Of a stretch of 64,000 bases of DNA, positions 18,351 to 26,263 are shown in pieces. Both the position numbers and the translations under genes were made by a program. The notes beneath the pieces are model-generated. The model saw only the letters and a program-made list of their open reading frames with translations. It did no database searches and was not told the origin of the DNA. The stretch covers positions 62,001 to 126,000 of the forward strand of contig CAJUDH010000003.1 of assembly GCA_910584845.1 (NCBI GenBank). Direction: 5' to 3'. Source of the stretch: an uncultured Lachnospiraceae bacterium (lineage in GTDB: Bacteria; Bacillota; Clostridia; Lachnospirales; Lachnospiraceae). The stretch's first letter is position 1. Every line of letters begins with the position of its first letter.

Positions 18351-19322
18351 ATGCATACATTAAACCAGCATATTAGGGAACAGACGTTTAAACCGGTATA
18401 CCTCCTCTGCGGGGATGAGCCTTTTCTAAAAAACAGCTATAAAAAAAGGTTAAAAGAAGCTGCCGTTGGTGATGACGGCATGAATTTTGCCCGTTTTGAG
18501 GGCAAGGCCCTGGAGATGGAAGCATTGATCCGCCTTGCGGATACCATGCCGTTTTTCGCCCCACGGCGGCTTATTTTGATTGAGGACAGCGGCTATTTTA
18601 AGGGTGCGCCGGAGGCTTTGGTCAAGTACCTGCCCCAAATGCCCGACACCACATGCCTGGTATTTGTAGAGTCTGTGGTGGATAAGCGGGGGAAATTATA
18701 CAAAAAGGTCAAAGAGCTGGGCTATATTGCCGAGCTGGGCCGCCAGGACGGGGCCCAGCTGGCAAAATGGGCCGGGGGCATTCTGGGGAAAGAAGGGAAA
18801 AAGATTACCAGGCAGACCATGGAGTATTTTCTAGCTATGGTCGGCGACGACATGGAAAACATACGGACGGAACTGGAAAAACTGGTCAGCTATACTTGGG
18901 GCCGGGAGGTGGTTACGGATCAAGATGTGGAGGCCGTCTGTACCGTGCGGATCAGCAACCGGATCTTTGAAATGGTGGCTGCCATTGCCAACCGACAGGG
19001 GAAAAAGGCAATGGAACTATATGAAGGCCTCCTGGCCTTGAAAGAACCGCCTATGCGGATTTTATTCCTTATCGCCCGCCAGTTTAACCAGATTTTGCAG
19101 GTGAAAGAGCTGGCGGGCCAGGGCATGGACCGGAACGCCATTGCCTCCAAATTGAAAATCCAGCCTTTTATCGTGGGGAAGGCCACGGCGCAGGCCCGGC
19201 AATTTTCCCATAGCCAGATCCTGTCTTATGTAAATCTGTGCGTAGAGGCGGAGGAGGCGGTAAAAAGCGGCAAACTGGAAGGGCGCATAGCCGTGGAGAT
19301 GCTCATTGCCAAAGAATATTGA
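18351..19322 (+). CDS. holA: DNA polymerase III subunit delta
   Basis: This 323-aa protein is the delta subunit of the clamp loader, which opens the sliding clamp during replication. It has the DUF/AAA-like N-terminal domain with PVYLLCGDEPFLKNSYKKRL, the middle segment PDTTCLVFVESVVDKRGKLYK and the C-terminal collar domain ending LEGRIAVEMLIAKEY. The length is normal. Position after comEC and before rpsT and gpr matches the usual Firmicutes order, with two extra genes here (a BI-1 protein before it and an HTH gene after it). Confidence 0.93.
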   Translation: MHTLNQHIREQTFKPVYLLCGDEPFLKNSYKKRLKEAAVGDDGMNFARFEGKALEMEALIRLADTMPFFAPRRLILIEDSGYFKGAPEALVKYLPQMPDTTCLVFVESVVDKRGKLYKKVKELGYIAELGRQDGAQLAKWAGGILGKEGKKITRQTMEYFLAMVGDDMENIRTELEKLVSYTWGREVVTDQDVEAVCTVRISNRIFEMVAAIANRQGKKAMELYEGLLALKEPPMRILFLIARQFNQILQVKELAGQGMDRNAIASKLKIQPFIVGKATAQARQFSHSQILSYVNLCVEAEEAVKSGKLEGRIAVEMLIAKEY

Positions 19323-19336
19323 ATCCTAAGATAACG

Positions 19337-19365
19337 CAGAAAATCCTGCCATGCAGGATTTTCTG
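19337..19365. terminator. Bidirectional terminator between holA and the HTH gene
   Basis: A perfect 13-bp stem (19337-19349 with 19353-19365) with a 3-base loop and A/T-rich outer arms lies between the ends of two convergent genes, so it can serve both. Confidence 0.75.
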
Positions 19366-19380
19366 TTTATAATTTCACGG

Positions 19381-19656
19381 TTATTTTTTGTCTATGGAGA
19401 TCTGGGGAGGATGGGTGGCCACGGCCGGGTCAACCCCCAGCTTGGGGTTCAGGGAAGTGTCCAGGCGGAATTCCATAATATCTTCCACCCGGCAGTTCAA
19501 GATGGTGCACAGCACATCAATGGTATGCGTGGAAACATAGGCGTTTTTCTTTAAACACCCGATTTGGCCGGCGCTGAAACCATAATATTTAATTAAACGA
19601 TATTGGCTGATTCCTTTGGTTTTCATGGTTTCCCAGAGACGGTCATACGTTACCAT
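19381..19656 (-). CDS. Small Cro/C1-type helix-turn-helix regulator
   Basis: This 91-aa protein is a single XRE-family DNA-binding domain (about residues 5-66). It begins YDRLWETMKTKGISQYRLI, followed by the recognition region FSAGQIGCLKKNAYVSTHTI and the family ending LCTILNCRVEDIMEF. The last 25 residues are a Pro-rich tail. It starts at ATG 19656 after AGAGGTGAAG. It stands between holA and rpsT, which are neighbours in many Firmicutes, so it looks like an insertion into an old gene order. Its target is unknown. Confidence 0.85.
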   Translation of the reverse strand: MVTYDRLWETMKTKGISQYRLIKYYGFSAGQIGCLKKNAYVSTHTIDVLCTILNCRVEDIMEFRLDTSLNPKLGVDPAVATHPPQISIDKK

Positions 19657-19763
19657 TTTTCTTCACCTCTGTTTTATTAAACCAGCATTATCCGTTAATG
19701 TATATTATCCATAAGTGGATAATCGTATACAGAGGTTGTTTTGGAGGCAAAATCCGGCAACAA

Positions 19764-19803
19764 AAAATCCCCTTTCCGGCACGCATTCCGGAAAGGGGAT
19801 TTT
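19764..19803 (-). terminator. rpsT terminator
   Basis: On the minus strand a 16-bp perfect stem (19803-19788 with 19779-19764) with 8-base loop is followed by a run of U. It lies 110 bases after the rpsT stop. A second hairpin (arms ATCTGCCCCT/AGGGGCAGAT around 19849-19885) without U-run lies between it and the gene. Confidence 0.75.
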
Positions 19804-19911
19804 CGTTATGGTTCGTTTCTTCCTTTATTGGTTTCATCGCATCCCCACATCTGCCCCTATGCGGCAGCCACGCAAAGGGGCAGATATGGGATTCCAGCCT
19901 ATGATTTGAGA

Positions 19912-20175
19912 TTATGCGATGGTGTTTACTGCTTTGGACAGGCGGGACACCTTACGGGAAGCCGTATTCTTATGATACACCCCCTTGGTGCATGCCTTGT
20001 CAATTTCGGAAATCGCAGCAACTAAACATGCTTGGGCAGCAGCCTTGTCGCTTGCGGCAACGGCGGCTTCGACTTTCTTGCAAGCAGTCTTTACTTTGGA
20101 ACGGATCGCTTTATTTCTTGCAGCCCTGGTCTGATTAACCAGAATCCTTTTTTTGGCAGATTTAATATTAGCCAA
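19912..20175 (-). CDS. rpsT: 30S ribosomal protein S20, UUG start
   Basis: S20 is a small basic protein of the 30S subunit. The product is 87 aa when started at TTG 20175, which places the family opening ANIKSAKKRILVNQ directly after the initiator. The ribosome binding site GGAGGTGA overlaps the longer frame that begins at 20190, ruling that one out. The C-terminus GVYHKNTASRKVSRLSKAV is typical. UUG starts on rpsT are known from other bacteria, where S20 limits its own translation; a weak start would fit such control. Confidence 0.95.
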   Translation of the reverse strand: MANIKSAKKRILVNQTRAARNKAIRSKVKTACKKVEAAVAASDKAAAQACLVAAISEIDKACTKGVYHKNTASRKVSRLSKAVNTIA

Positions 20176-20261
20176 TAGGTTCACCTCCAATATCTTGATT
20201 TATAATCTCTGGTTTGCATCAAAGTCTGGACACGGACAGTTCAATGTAAACATGCTTTTCT

Positions 20262-20290
20262 ATTTTAGCGAATGTAAAGGGGAATGTCAA
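20262..20290 (-). promoter_or_regulatory. rpsT promoter
   Basis: Minus strand TTGACA (20290-20285), 17-base spacer, TAAAAT (20267-20262). It is near-consensus, as expected for a ribosomal protein gene, and leaves a leader of about 80 nucleotides. Confidence 0.75.
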
Positions 20291-20371
20291 TACATATTTT
20301 GGAGGATTTTGCAAAAAATAGAGCTATGTATAAGGAAAGGAAACCATTTTATCTGAGAGGGGAAAACAGTT

Positions 20372-21385
20372 ATGGAAATGAGGGATCCGGTGGATTTTCA
20401 GGTTCGGACAGATTTGGCGTTGGAGGAACGGGAGAGCTTCCCCGGGGACGGGGGGGAGATTTCGGGAGTATCGCTGCGGGAGTGGCATGAGGAGAAGAGC
20501 CAGGTGAAATTTACCGAGGTGAAGATTTTAGACGAGCGGGGGGCCAAGGCCATGGGCAAACCACAGGGGACTTACCTGACTTTGGAAGCCGGCCAGCTGG
20601 CAAAGAAAGACGAGGATTACCACGGGGAGGTGTCCGCGGAGCTGGCAAAGCAGATGCGGCAGCTGATTGTTGATTTGATGAAAGGGGAAATGCGGGAAGA
20701 AAGGGGCGTGGGCCGGAAACCGGAAGAATTGCGGATCCTTGTGGTAGGGCTTGGGAACCCTTCGGTGACGCCGGATGCCCTGGGCCCCAAAGCGGTGAAC
20801 CAGCTGCAGGTGACCCGGCATCTGGAGCAGCAATATGGGGACGGGTTTTGCCGGGGGAGGGGGCTGCCGGTTTTAAGCGGCCTGATCCCCGGCGTGATGG
20901 CCCAGACCGGTATGGAGACGGCGGAGATATTAAAAGGGGTGATCCGGGAAACGGGGCCGGACCTGGTGATCGCCATTGACGCGTTGGCGGCCAGGAGCAT
21001 CCGCAGGCTGGGAACGACGATTCAACTGACCGACACGGGGATCCATCCCGGATCCGGTGTGGGGAACCACCGCCATTGCCTTACCCGGGAAAGCCTGGGG
21101 GTACCGGTGCTGGCAATCGGAGTGCCCACGGTGGTGGGGGCGGCAGCCATCGTACACGATACGGTTGACGCCATGATCGGGGCATTGGCCGGCAATATGG
21201 CTACAAAAGGGATGGGGGATTTCGTCCAGGGCATGTCTTCTGACGAACAATATGCGCTGATCCGGGAACTGCTGGAGCCGGAATTCGGCAGCCTCTATGT
21301 GACGCCCCCGGACATCGACGAGAAGGTGGGCCAGCTTAGCTTTACCATTTCAGAGGGGATCCACCAGGCGGTTTTCCCGGGCTAA
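20372..21385 (+). CDS. gpr: Germination protease (spore endopeptidase GPR)
   Basis: GPR degrades the small acid-soluble proteins that coat DNA in spores during germination. The 337-aa product has the N-terminal segment FQVRTDLALEE, near which the zymogen is cleaved to activate it. The core shows VVGLGNPSVTPDALGPKAV, GLIPGVMAQTGMETAEI, VIAIDALAARSIRRLGTTIQL and GIHPGSGVGNHR. It is diverged from rpsT and follows GAGAGGGGAAAAC. Its presence is direct support for a spore-forming organism. A forespore sigma-G promoter would be expected, but I could not place one with confidence. Confidence 0.95.
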   Translation: MEMRDPVDFQVRTDLALEERESFPGDGGEISGVSLREWHEEKSQVKFTEVKILDERGAKAMGKPQGTYLTLEAGQLAKKDEDYHGEVSAELAKQMRQLIVDLMKGEMREERGVGRKPEELRILVVGLGNPSVTPDALGPKAVNQLQVTRHLEQQYGDGFCRGRGLPVLSGLIPGVMAQTGMETAEILKGVIRETGPDLVIAIDALAARSIRRLGTTIQLTDTGIHPGSGVGNHRHCLTRESLGVPVLAIGVPTVVGAAAIVHDTVDAMIGALAGNMATKGMGDFVQGMSSDEQYALIRELLEPEFGSLYVTPPDIDEKVGQLSFTISEGIHQAVFPG

Positions 21386-21390
21386 AACGG

Positions 21391-21419
21391 TTGTCAAGAG
21401 GGGGTTTCTGTGTTATGAT
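21391..21419 (+). promoter_or_regulatory. Promoter of prmA-rsmE
   Basis: TTGTCA (21391-21396), 17-base spacer, TATGAT (21414-21419), six bases after the gpr stop, giving a leader of about 40 nucleotides before prmA. Confidence 0.65.
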
Positions 21420-21467
21420 GTCTTCAGTTGCCGTTTGCGGCAGACATTGCGGAGAAAGGGAAATCCC

Positions 21468-22424
21468 ATGAAATGGACAAAATTTACGTTACAAACCACT
21501 TGTGCCGCCGTGGACCTGATCAGCAGCATGCTGGGGGATATGGGCATCGAGGGGATTGAGGTGGAAGACAACGTCCCCCTGTCCGAAGCGGATACACGGG
21601 GGATGTTTATTGACATTTTGCCGGAACTGCCCCCGGACGACGGCACGGCCAGGGTCAATTTCTATTTGGAAGAGGCGAAACGGAAAGAAGAAGTCCTAAG
21701 CCAGGTCAAAGAAGGGCTGGACGGGCTGCGCCTGTTTGTGGATGTGGGGGAAGGCACCATTACCGTATCGGAGACGGAGGACAAAGATTGGATTAATAAT
21801 TGGAAGCAATACTTTAAGCCGTTTACGGTAGACGATATTTTGATTAAGCCCACATGGGAGGACATTCCAAAGGAACATAAAGACAAGCTGCTTATCCAGA
21901 TTGACCCGGGCACCGCGTTCGGGACCGGTATGCATGAGACGACCCAGCTTTGCATCCGGCAAATGCGAAAATACGTGGACTGCCAATCCCGGATCCTGGA
22001 CGTGGGGACCGGCAGCGGGATTTTGGGGATTACGGCGCTGAAACTGGGGGCAGAGGAAGTGTTTGGCACGGACCTAGACGACAACGCCCTTCGGGCCGTG
22101 GCGGAAAACCTGGAAGCAAACCAGATCCCTGCAAAAAAGTTTAAAATGGCCCTGGGGGATATTATTGAGGACCAGGCCGTCCAGGAGATGGCCGGCTATG
22201 GGCGGTACGACGTGGCAGTGGCCAATATCCTGGCCCCTGTGATTATTTTATTACAGGAAACCATCGGCCGGCACTTGAAGCCAGGGGGGATATTCATTAC
22301 ATCCGGGATTCTCAATACCAAGGAAGCAGACGTAAAAAAGGCTATGGAGGCCAACGGGGGCTGGGAGGTTATAGGGGCCGCCTATCAAGGGGACTGGGTG
22401 TCCATCACCGCCCGGAGAAAATGA
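21468..22424 (+). CDS. prmA: Ribosomal protein L11 methyltransferase
   Basis: PrmA trimethylates ribosomal protein L11 with S-adenosylmethionine. The 318-aa product starts at ATG 21468 after GGAGAAAGGG, giving the family opening MKWTKFTLQTT. The N-terminal substrate-recognition domain reaches about residue 130 (DWINNWKQYFKPF is the linker landmark). The methyltransferase domain has PGTAFGTGMHETTQL, motif I ILDVGTGSGILGI, acidic DLDDNAL and the catalytic VANILAPVI. It is followed by rsmE, the usual partner. Confidence 0.94.
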   Translation: MKWTKFTLQTTCAAVDLISSMLGDMGIEGIEVEDNVPLSEADTRGMFIDILPELPPDDGTARVNFYLEEAKRKEEVLSQVKEGLDGLRLFVDVGEGTITVSETEDKDWINNWKQYFKPFTVDDILIKPTWEDIPKEHKDKLLIQIDPGTAFGTGMHETTQLCIRQMRKYVDCQSRILDVGTGSGILGITALKLGAEEVFGTDLDDNALRAVAENLEANQIPAKKFKMALGDIIEDQAVQEMAGYGRYDVAVANILAPVIILLQETIGRHLKPGGIFITSGILNTKEADVKKAMEANGGWEVIGAAYQGDWVSITARRK

Positions 22425-22463
22425 CCAGGCGCGGCGGGAAACCGATACAGAATGGAGAATAGC

Positions 22464-23210
22464 ATGCATCATTTTTTTATTGCTCCGGATCAGGTGAAAG
22501 ACGGCTGCTGCTTTATTACCGGACAAGACGTGAACCATATCCGGAATGTGCTGCGGATGAAGCCCGGGGATCAGGTGGAGGTCCGGGACGGGATATCCCG
22601 GAATTACCGGGGGGAGCTTTTAACCATCGGCCGGGACCAGGTGTGCGTCCGCATTTTATCGGAGGAAGAAGGCAGCAGTGAATTGCCTGCGCGGATTTAC
22701 CTGTTTCAGGGCTTGCCCAAAGGGGACAAGATGGACTGGATCATCCAGAAAGCGGTAGAACTGGGGGTGTACCAGGTCATCCCCATGAGAACCCGGCGGA
22801 CGGTGGTAAAGCTAGAGCCCAAAAAGGAGCAGGCACGGCTGCGCCGGTGGAATGCCATTGCCGAGGGCGCGGCCAAGCAATCCGGGCGGGTTGTGGTCCC
22901 AAAGGTCAGGGGAATCATACCTTTTCACGAAGCCTGTGCACAGGCGGCGGGGTTTGGCCGCAGCCTGATCCCATATGAACTGGCAGAAGGGATCGAAGCG
23001 TCCCGGGCGGCCTTGCGGGATATTTGCCCCGGCATGGAGGTAGGCGTACTTATTGGTCCGGAAGGCGGTTTTGACATAGAAGAAGTGGAGCAGGCCAAGG
23101 CTGCCGGCATTCGCCCGGTTACCTTAGGCCGGCGTATATTAAGGACGGAGACGGCAGGGATGGCGGCTTTGTCCATTTTGATGTTTCATTTGGAAAATGA
23201 CGTAAGGTAA
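22464..23210 (+). CDS. rsmE: 16S rRNA (uracil-1498-N3)-methyltransferase
   Basis: RsmE methylates U1498 of 16S rRNA; it is a SPOUT-class enzyme with a deep trefoil knot. The 248-aa product starts at ATG 22464, seven bases after GGAG, rather than at ATG 22452. Landmarks are the PUA-like N-terminus (DVNHIRNVLRMKPGD), LPKGDKMDWIIQKAVELGV, RRTVVKL and the knot LIGPEGGFDIEEVE with LGRRILRTETA. Its stop codon lies inside the first of three GGTAA-TTACC motifs described separately. Confidence 0.94.
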   Translation: MHHFFIAPDQVKDGCCFITGQDVNHIRNVLRMKPGDQVEVRDGISRNYRGELLTIGRDQVCVRILSEEEGSSELPARIYLFQGLPKGDKMDWIIQKAVELGVYQVIPMRTRRTVVKLEPKKEQARLRRWNAIAEGAAKQSGRVVVPKVRGIIPFHEACAQAAGFGRSLIPYELAEGIEASRAALRDICPGMEVGVLIGPEGGFDIEEVEQAKAAGIRPVTLGRRILRTETAGMAALSILMFHLENDVR

Positions 23211-23286
23211 ATTTTACCGTTGAGGTACAGGCCTTTTGCCGGCCCGGTAAGTTTTATCCGGTAAATGGCGCAAGGTAAGTTTTACC
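23206..23286. repeat. Three GGTAA(A/G)TTTTA(C/T)C palindromic motifs upstream of the cysteine desulfurase gene
   Basis: Near-palindromes occur at 23206-23218 (GGTAAATTTTACC), 23246-23259 (GGTAAGTTTTATCC) and 23274-23286 (GGTAAGTTTTACC). The first and last are part of an imperfect 20-bp direct repeat with similar flanks (ACGTAA and GCGCAA). They could be an operator array for the downstream gene or the debris of a local duplication. Confidence 0.4.
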
Positions 23287-23310
23287 TGCAAGGCAGGGGG
23301 CGCAGAGAGA

Positions 23311-24465
23311 ATGGAAGCATATTTTGACAATGCCGCCACTACGCGGGTATTGGACAGCGTAAAGGATATTATGGTGAAAACCATGTGCGAAGATTACGCC
23401 AACCCGGCGGCGAAGCATGGTATGGGCATGGCGGCGGAGCAATATATCCGTAGGTCCCGGGCGGAAATCGCCAAGACGCTGGGGGTGGCAGATAAAGAAA
23501 TCCTTTTCACTTCCGGGGGTTCGGAATCCAACAATATGGCACTTTTCGGCGCGGCTTTTGCCAATAAACGGGCAGGGAGGCATATCATCGCCACCAATAT
23601 TGAACACCCGTCGGTGTTTCGTGTGCTGTCCTGCCTGGAAGAAGCCGGGTTTACGGTGACGTTCCTGCCTGTGGACAACGAAGGGCATATTTCATTGGAA
23701 GGGCTGAAGGAAGCGGTACGGGAAGATACCATTTTGGTGTCGGTTATGTATGTGAACAATGAGGTGGGGGCCGTGGAGCCGGTAGAGGAGATTTCCCGGA
23801 CGGTCAAGGCGAAAAACCAAAAGGCGCTGTTCCATGTGGATGCCATCCAGGCCTATGGAAAATATGCCATCCGCCCGAAAAGGCAGGGGATTGACCTGAT
23901 GTCGGTGAGCGGCCATAAAATCCACGGGCCCAAAGGCGTAGGCTTTTTGTATATCCGAGACGGCGTGAAGGTAAAGCCTTTGATCTACGGCGGCGGCCAG
24001 CAGGGCGGCATGAGGTCCGGGACGGAGAATGTCCCGGGGGTGGCGGGCCTTGGCGTAGCGGCCAGGGAAATGTATGATAACCATGAAGAAAAGATAAGGC
24101 ATTTGACCGGCCTTAAGGATTACCTCATTGACTGCCTGGCCCAGATGGACGGCGTGGTGGTCCACAGCAAAAAGGGGACGGACGGCGCCCCCCAGATTGT
24201 CAGCGCCAGTTTTTCCGGCGTCCGCAGCGAAGTCCTCCTTCATGCGCTGGAGGATAAGGGGATCTATGTTTCTTCCGGGTCGGCCTGCTCTTCCCATCAT
24301 CCGGGGGCCAGCGGAACATTAAAAGGGATCGGCGTGCCGGCAAAGCTGCTGGATTCCACCATCCGCTTTAGCTTTGGGCTGTTTAACAAAAAAGAAGAAG
24401 TTGACTATTGTGTTTCCGTTTTGGAAGGGCTTTTGCCGGTTTTGCGCAAATACCGGGCAAGGTAA
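23311..24465 (+). CDS. Cysteine desulfurase (NifS/IscS-like)
   Basis: This 384-aa PLP enzyme removes sulfur from cysteine and passes it on as a persulfide. It begins AYFDNAATTRVLDSV. The PLP lysine is in SVSGHKIHGPKGVGF (about Lys201) and the catalytic cysteine is in SSGSACSSHHPG (about residue 324). The GGGQQGGMRSGTENVPG motif is present. Since thiI follows 37 bases downstream, the pair probably delivers sulfur for 4-thiouridine in tRNA, like the NifZ-ThiI pair of Bacillus subtilis. There is no iscU here, so a general Fe-S assembly role is less likely. Confidence 0.93.
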   Translation: MEAYFDNAATTRVLDSVKDIMVKTMCEDYANPAAKHGMGMAAEQYIRRSRAEIAKTLGVADKEILFTSGGSESNNMALFGAAFANKRAGRHIIATNIEHPSVFRVLSCLEEAGFTVTFLPVDNEGHISLEGLKEAVREDTILVSVMYVNNEVGAVEPVEEISRTVKAKNQKALFHVDAIQAYGKYAIRPKRQGIDLMSVSGHKIHGPKGVGFLYIRDGVKVKPLIYGGGQQGGMRSGTENVPGVAGLGVAAREMYDNHEEKIRHLTGLKDYLIDCLAQMDGVVVHSKKGTDGAPQIVSASFSGVRSEVLLHALEDKGIYVSSGSACSSHHPGASGTLKGIGVPAKLLDSTIRFSFGLFNKKEEVDYCVSVLEGLLPVLRKYRAR

Positions 24466-24502
24466 GGCCCAAAGCCGGGGACGGCTACGGAGGATAAATA
24501 AT

Positions 24503-25684
24503 ATGGAATTTCAATCATTTTTAATTAAATATGCAGAGATCGGGACCAAGGGGAAAAACCGGTACCTGTTTGAGGACGCATTGGTCCATCAGATAAAAAA
24601 TGCCCTGAAAAAAGTAGAAGGGACGTTCCTGGCCTCGAAAGAGTCCGGCCGCATTTATGTACAGGCCATGGGCCCTTATGATTACGGCCAGGTAATGGAA
24701 GCGCTGCAGCGGGTATTTGGCATAGCCTGGATCTGCCCTATGCTGCAGGTGGAGGATAAAGACTTCGGGCGGCTAAAAGAGACGGTAGTAGATTATGTGG
24801 ACCAGGTTTACCCGGACAAACATTTTACTTTTAAGGTGGAGAGCCGCCGGGCGGACAAAGAATACCCCATCCATTCGGAACAGATGAACCGGGATTTGGG
24901 GGAGCGGATCCTTGAGGCATTTCCGGACACAAAGGTGGATGTCCATAAGCCGGACGTGCTGCTGAAAGTGGAAGTCCGCAAAGTGGTCAATATTTATTCC
25001 CGGATGGTCCCCGGCCCGGGGGGGATGCCCGTAGGCACCAACGGCAAGGCCATGCTGCTGCTGTCAGGGGGCATCGACAGCCCGGTAGCCGGCTATATGG
25101 TTGCCAAACGGGGGGTAAAGGTAGATGCGGTGTATTTTCATGCCCCGCCCTATACCAGCGGCCGGGCAAAGCAAAAAGTGGTCGATTTGGCCAGGCTGGT
25201 AGCCCGGTATTCCGGGCCGATCCCTTTGCATGTGGTGAATTTTACCGACATCCAGCTGCTGATTTATGACAAATGCCCCCATGAAGAGCTGACGATTATT
25301 ATGCGGCGTTACATGATGCGGATTGCCGAGGAAATCGCAAGGAAAAATGACGGTTTGGCGTTGATTACCGGAGAGAGCATCGGGCAGGTGGCCTCCCAGA
25401 CGGTAAAATCCCTGGCGGCGACCAACGAAGTGTGCATGATGCCGGTATTTCGGCCACTGATCGGTTTTGATAAACAGGAAATTGTAGATATTTCCCAGAA
25501 AATAGGGACTTTTGAGACTTCCATCCAGCCCTTTGAAGATTGCTGCACCATATTTGTGGCAAAGCATCCCGTGATTAAACCAAATCTGGAGCGGATCCGT
25601 AAATCGGAAAAAAATCTGGAAGGGAAGATCGAAGAGATGGTGAGGGAAGCCGTGGATACGGCGGAGATGATCTGGTGCGATTAA
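24503..25684 (+). CDS. thiI: tRNA 4-thiouridine synthetase
   Basis: ThiI activates U8 of tRNA with ATP and replaces its oxygen with sulfur. The 393-aa product starts at ATG 24503 after GGAGGATAAATAAT; a longer frame would overlap the desulfurase gene. Domains are an N-terminal ferredoxin-like part (LIKYAEIGTKGKNR), a THUMP domain (about residues 60-165) and a PP-loop ATPase domain with LLSGGIDSPVAGY (about 182-194). The rhodanese domain of the enterobacterial form is absent, as is usual in Firmicutes, so sulfur should come straight from the partner desulfurase upstream. Confidence 0.95.
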   Translation: MEFQSFLIKYAEIGTKGKNRYLFEDALVHQIKNALKKVEGTFLASKESGRIYVQAMGPYDYGQVMEALQRVFGIAWICPMLQVEDKDFGRLKETVVDYVDQVYPDKHFTFKVESRRADKEYPIHSEQMNRDLGERILEAFPDTKVDVHKPDVLLKVEVRKVVNIYSRMVPGPGGMPVGTNGKAMLLLSGGIDSPVAGYMVAKRGVKVDAVYFHAPPYTSGRAKQKVVDLARLVARYSGPIPLHVVNFTDIQLLIYDKCPHEELTIIMRRYMMRIAEEIARKNDGLALITGESIGQVASQTVKSLAATNEVCMMPVFRPLIGFDKQEIVDISQKIGTFETSIQPFEDCCTIFVAKHPVIKPNLERIRKSEKNLEGKIEEMVREAVDTAEMIWCD

Positions 25685-25707
25685 AATCCAAAATGGATGC
25701 GGGCCCC

Positions 25708-25824
25708 ACTTTGCGGCCGGCCCAGGTACGGTTGATTTTGGTTCAAATCCAGTTGGCGCAGCATAGCTGTGTTGCCCGTATTTGAACCAAAACCCAATAT
25801 GGGCGCCTGGAAACCCTACAAAGT
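25708..25824. repeat. Long imperfect inverted repeat downstream of thiI
   Basis: A 13-bp perfect core TTTTGGTTCAAAT (25736-25748) pairs with ATTTGAACCAAAA (25780-25792). Matching outer segments (CAGG/CCTG; ACTTTG at 25708 with CAAAGT at 25819) extend the fold to about 117 bases. It separates convergent thiI and the HPr-like gene. It may act as a terminator despite lacking a U-run, or be a small mobile or structured element. Confidence 0.5.
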
Positions 25825-25869
25825 GTGGCGCACATGGGACGGGAAGCAATTTTAGATATGCTTCCGCGT

Positions 25870-26100
25870 TCAGATCAAATAGGGGGCGAGGGTCTCGAGG
25901 ATTTCTTCGATACCCGATTCGGCGTGGATGTTCAAGTCGATGGGCTTGGACAAATCCAGGCTGAAAATCCCCATAATGGATTTGGCGTCTATGACGTACC
26001 TGCCGGAAACCAGGTCAAAATCCACGTCGTATTTGGTTAGGTCGTTTACGAAAGATTTTACTTTATCAATGGAATTCAATGAAATACGGACAGTTTTCAT
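25870..26100 (-). CDS. HPr-like protein lacking the active-site histidine
   Basis: This 76-aa protein has the HPr fold signature near the regulatory serine, DAKSIMGIFSLDLSKPIDL, with Ser41 where HPr has Ser46. The N-terminal active-site loop of true HPr (GIHARPA) is replaced by NSIDKVKSFV, so there is no phosphate-carrying His and it cannot act as a PTS phosphocarrier. ATG 26100 follows AAGGAGGCATTGCAT; the longer frame is unlikely. Small HPr-like proteins of this kind are frequent in Lachnospiraceae. A regulatory function comparable to Crh is possible but unproven. Confidence 0.82.
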   Translation of the reverse strand: MKTVRISLNSIDKVKSFVNDLTKYDVDFDLVSGRYVIDAKSIMGIFSLDLSKPIDLNIHAESGIEEILETLAPYLI

Positions 26101-26263
26101 ATGCAATGCCTCCTTACTTGCCATGTTATGTGGGCTGTCATTTTCTTTTTGCCTGATAACATACTACCTAGATATGGTAAAAAAGTCAATAGGGAGTTTA
26201 CATGAAAATTGCAGCCGGGCGTTTCGCCGGCCGGCGGGGACGGGTTTTTGACGGGGAGGTTTT

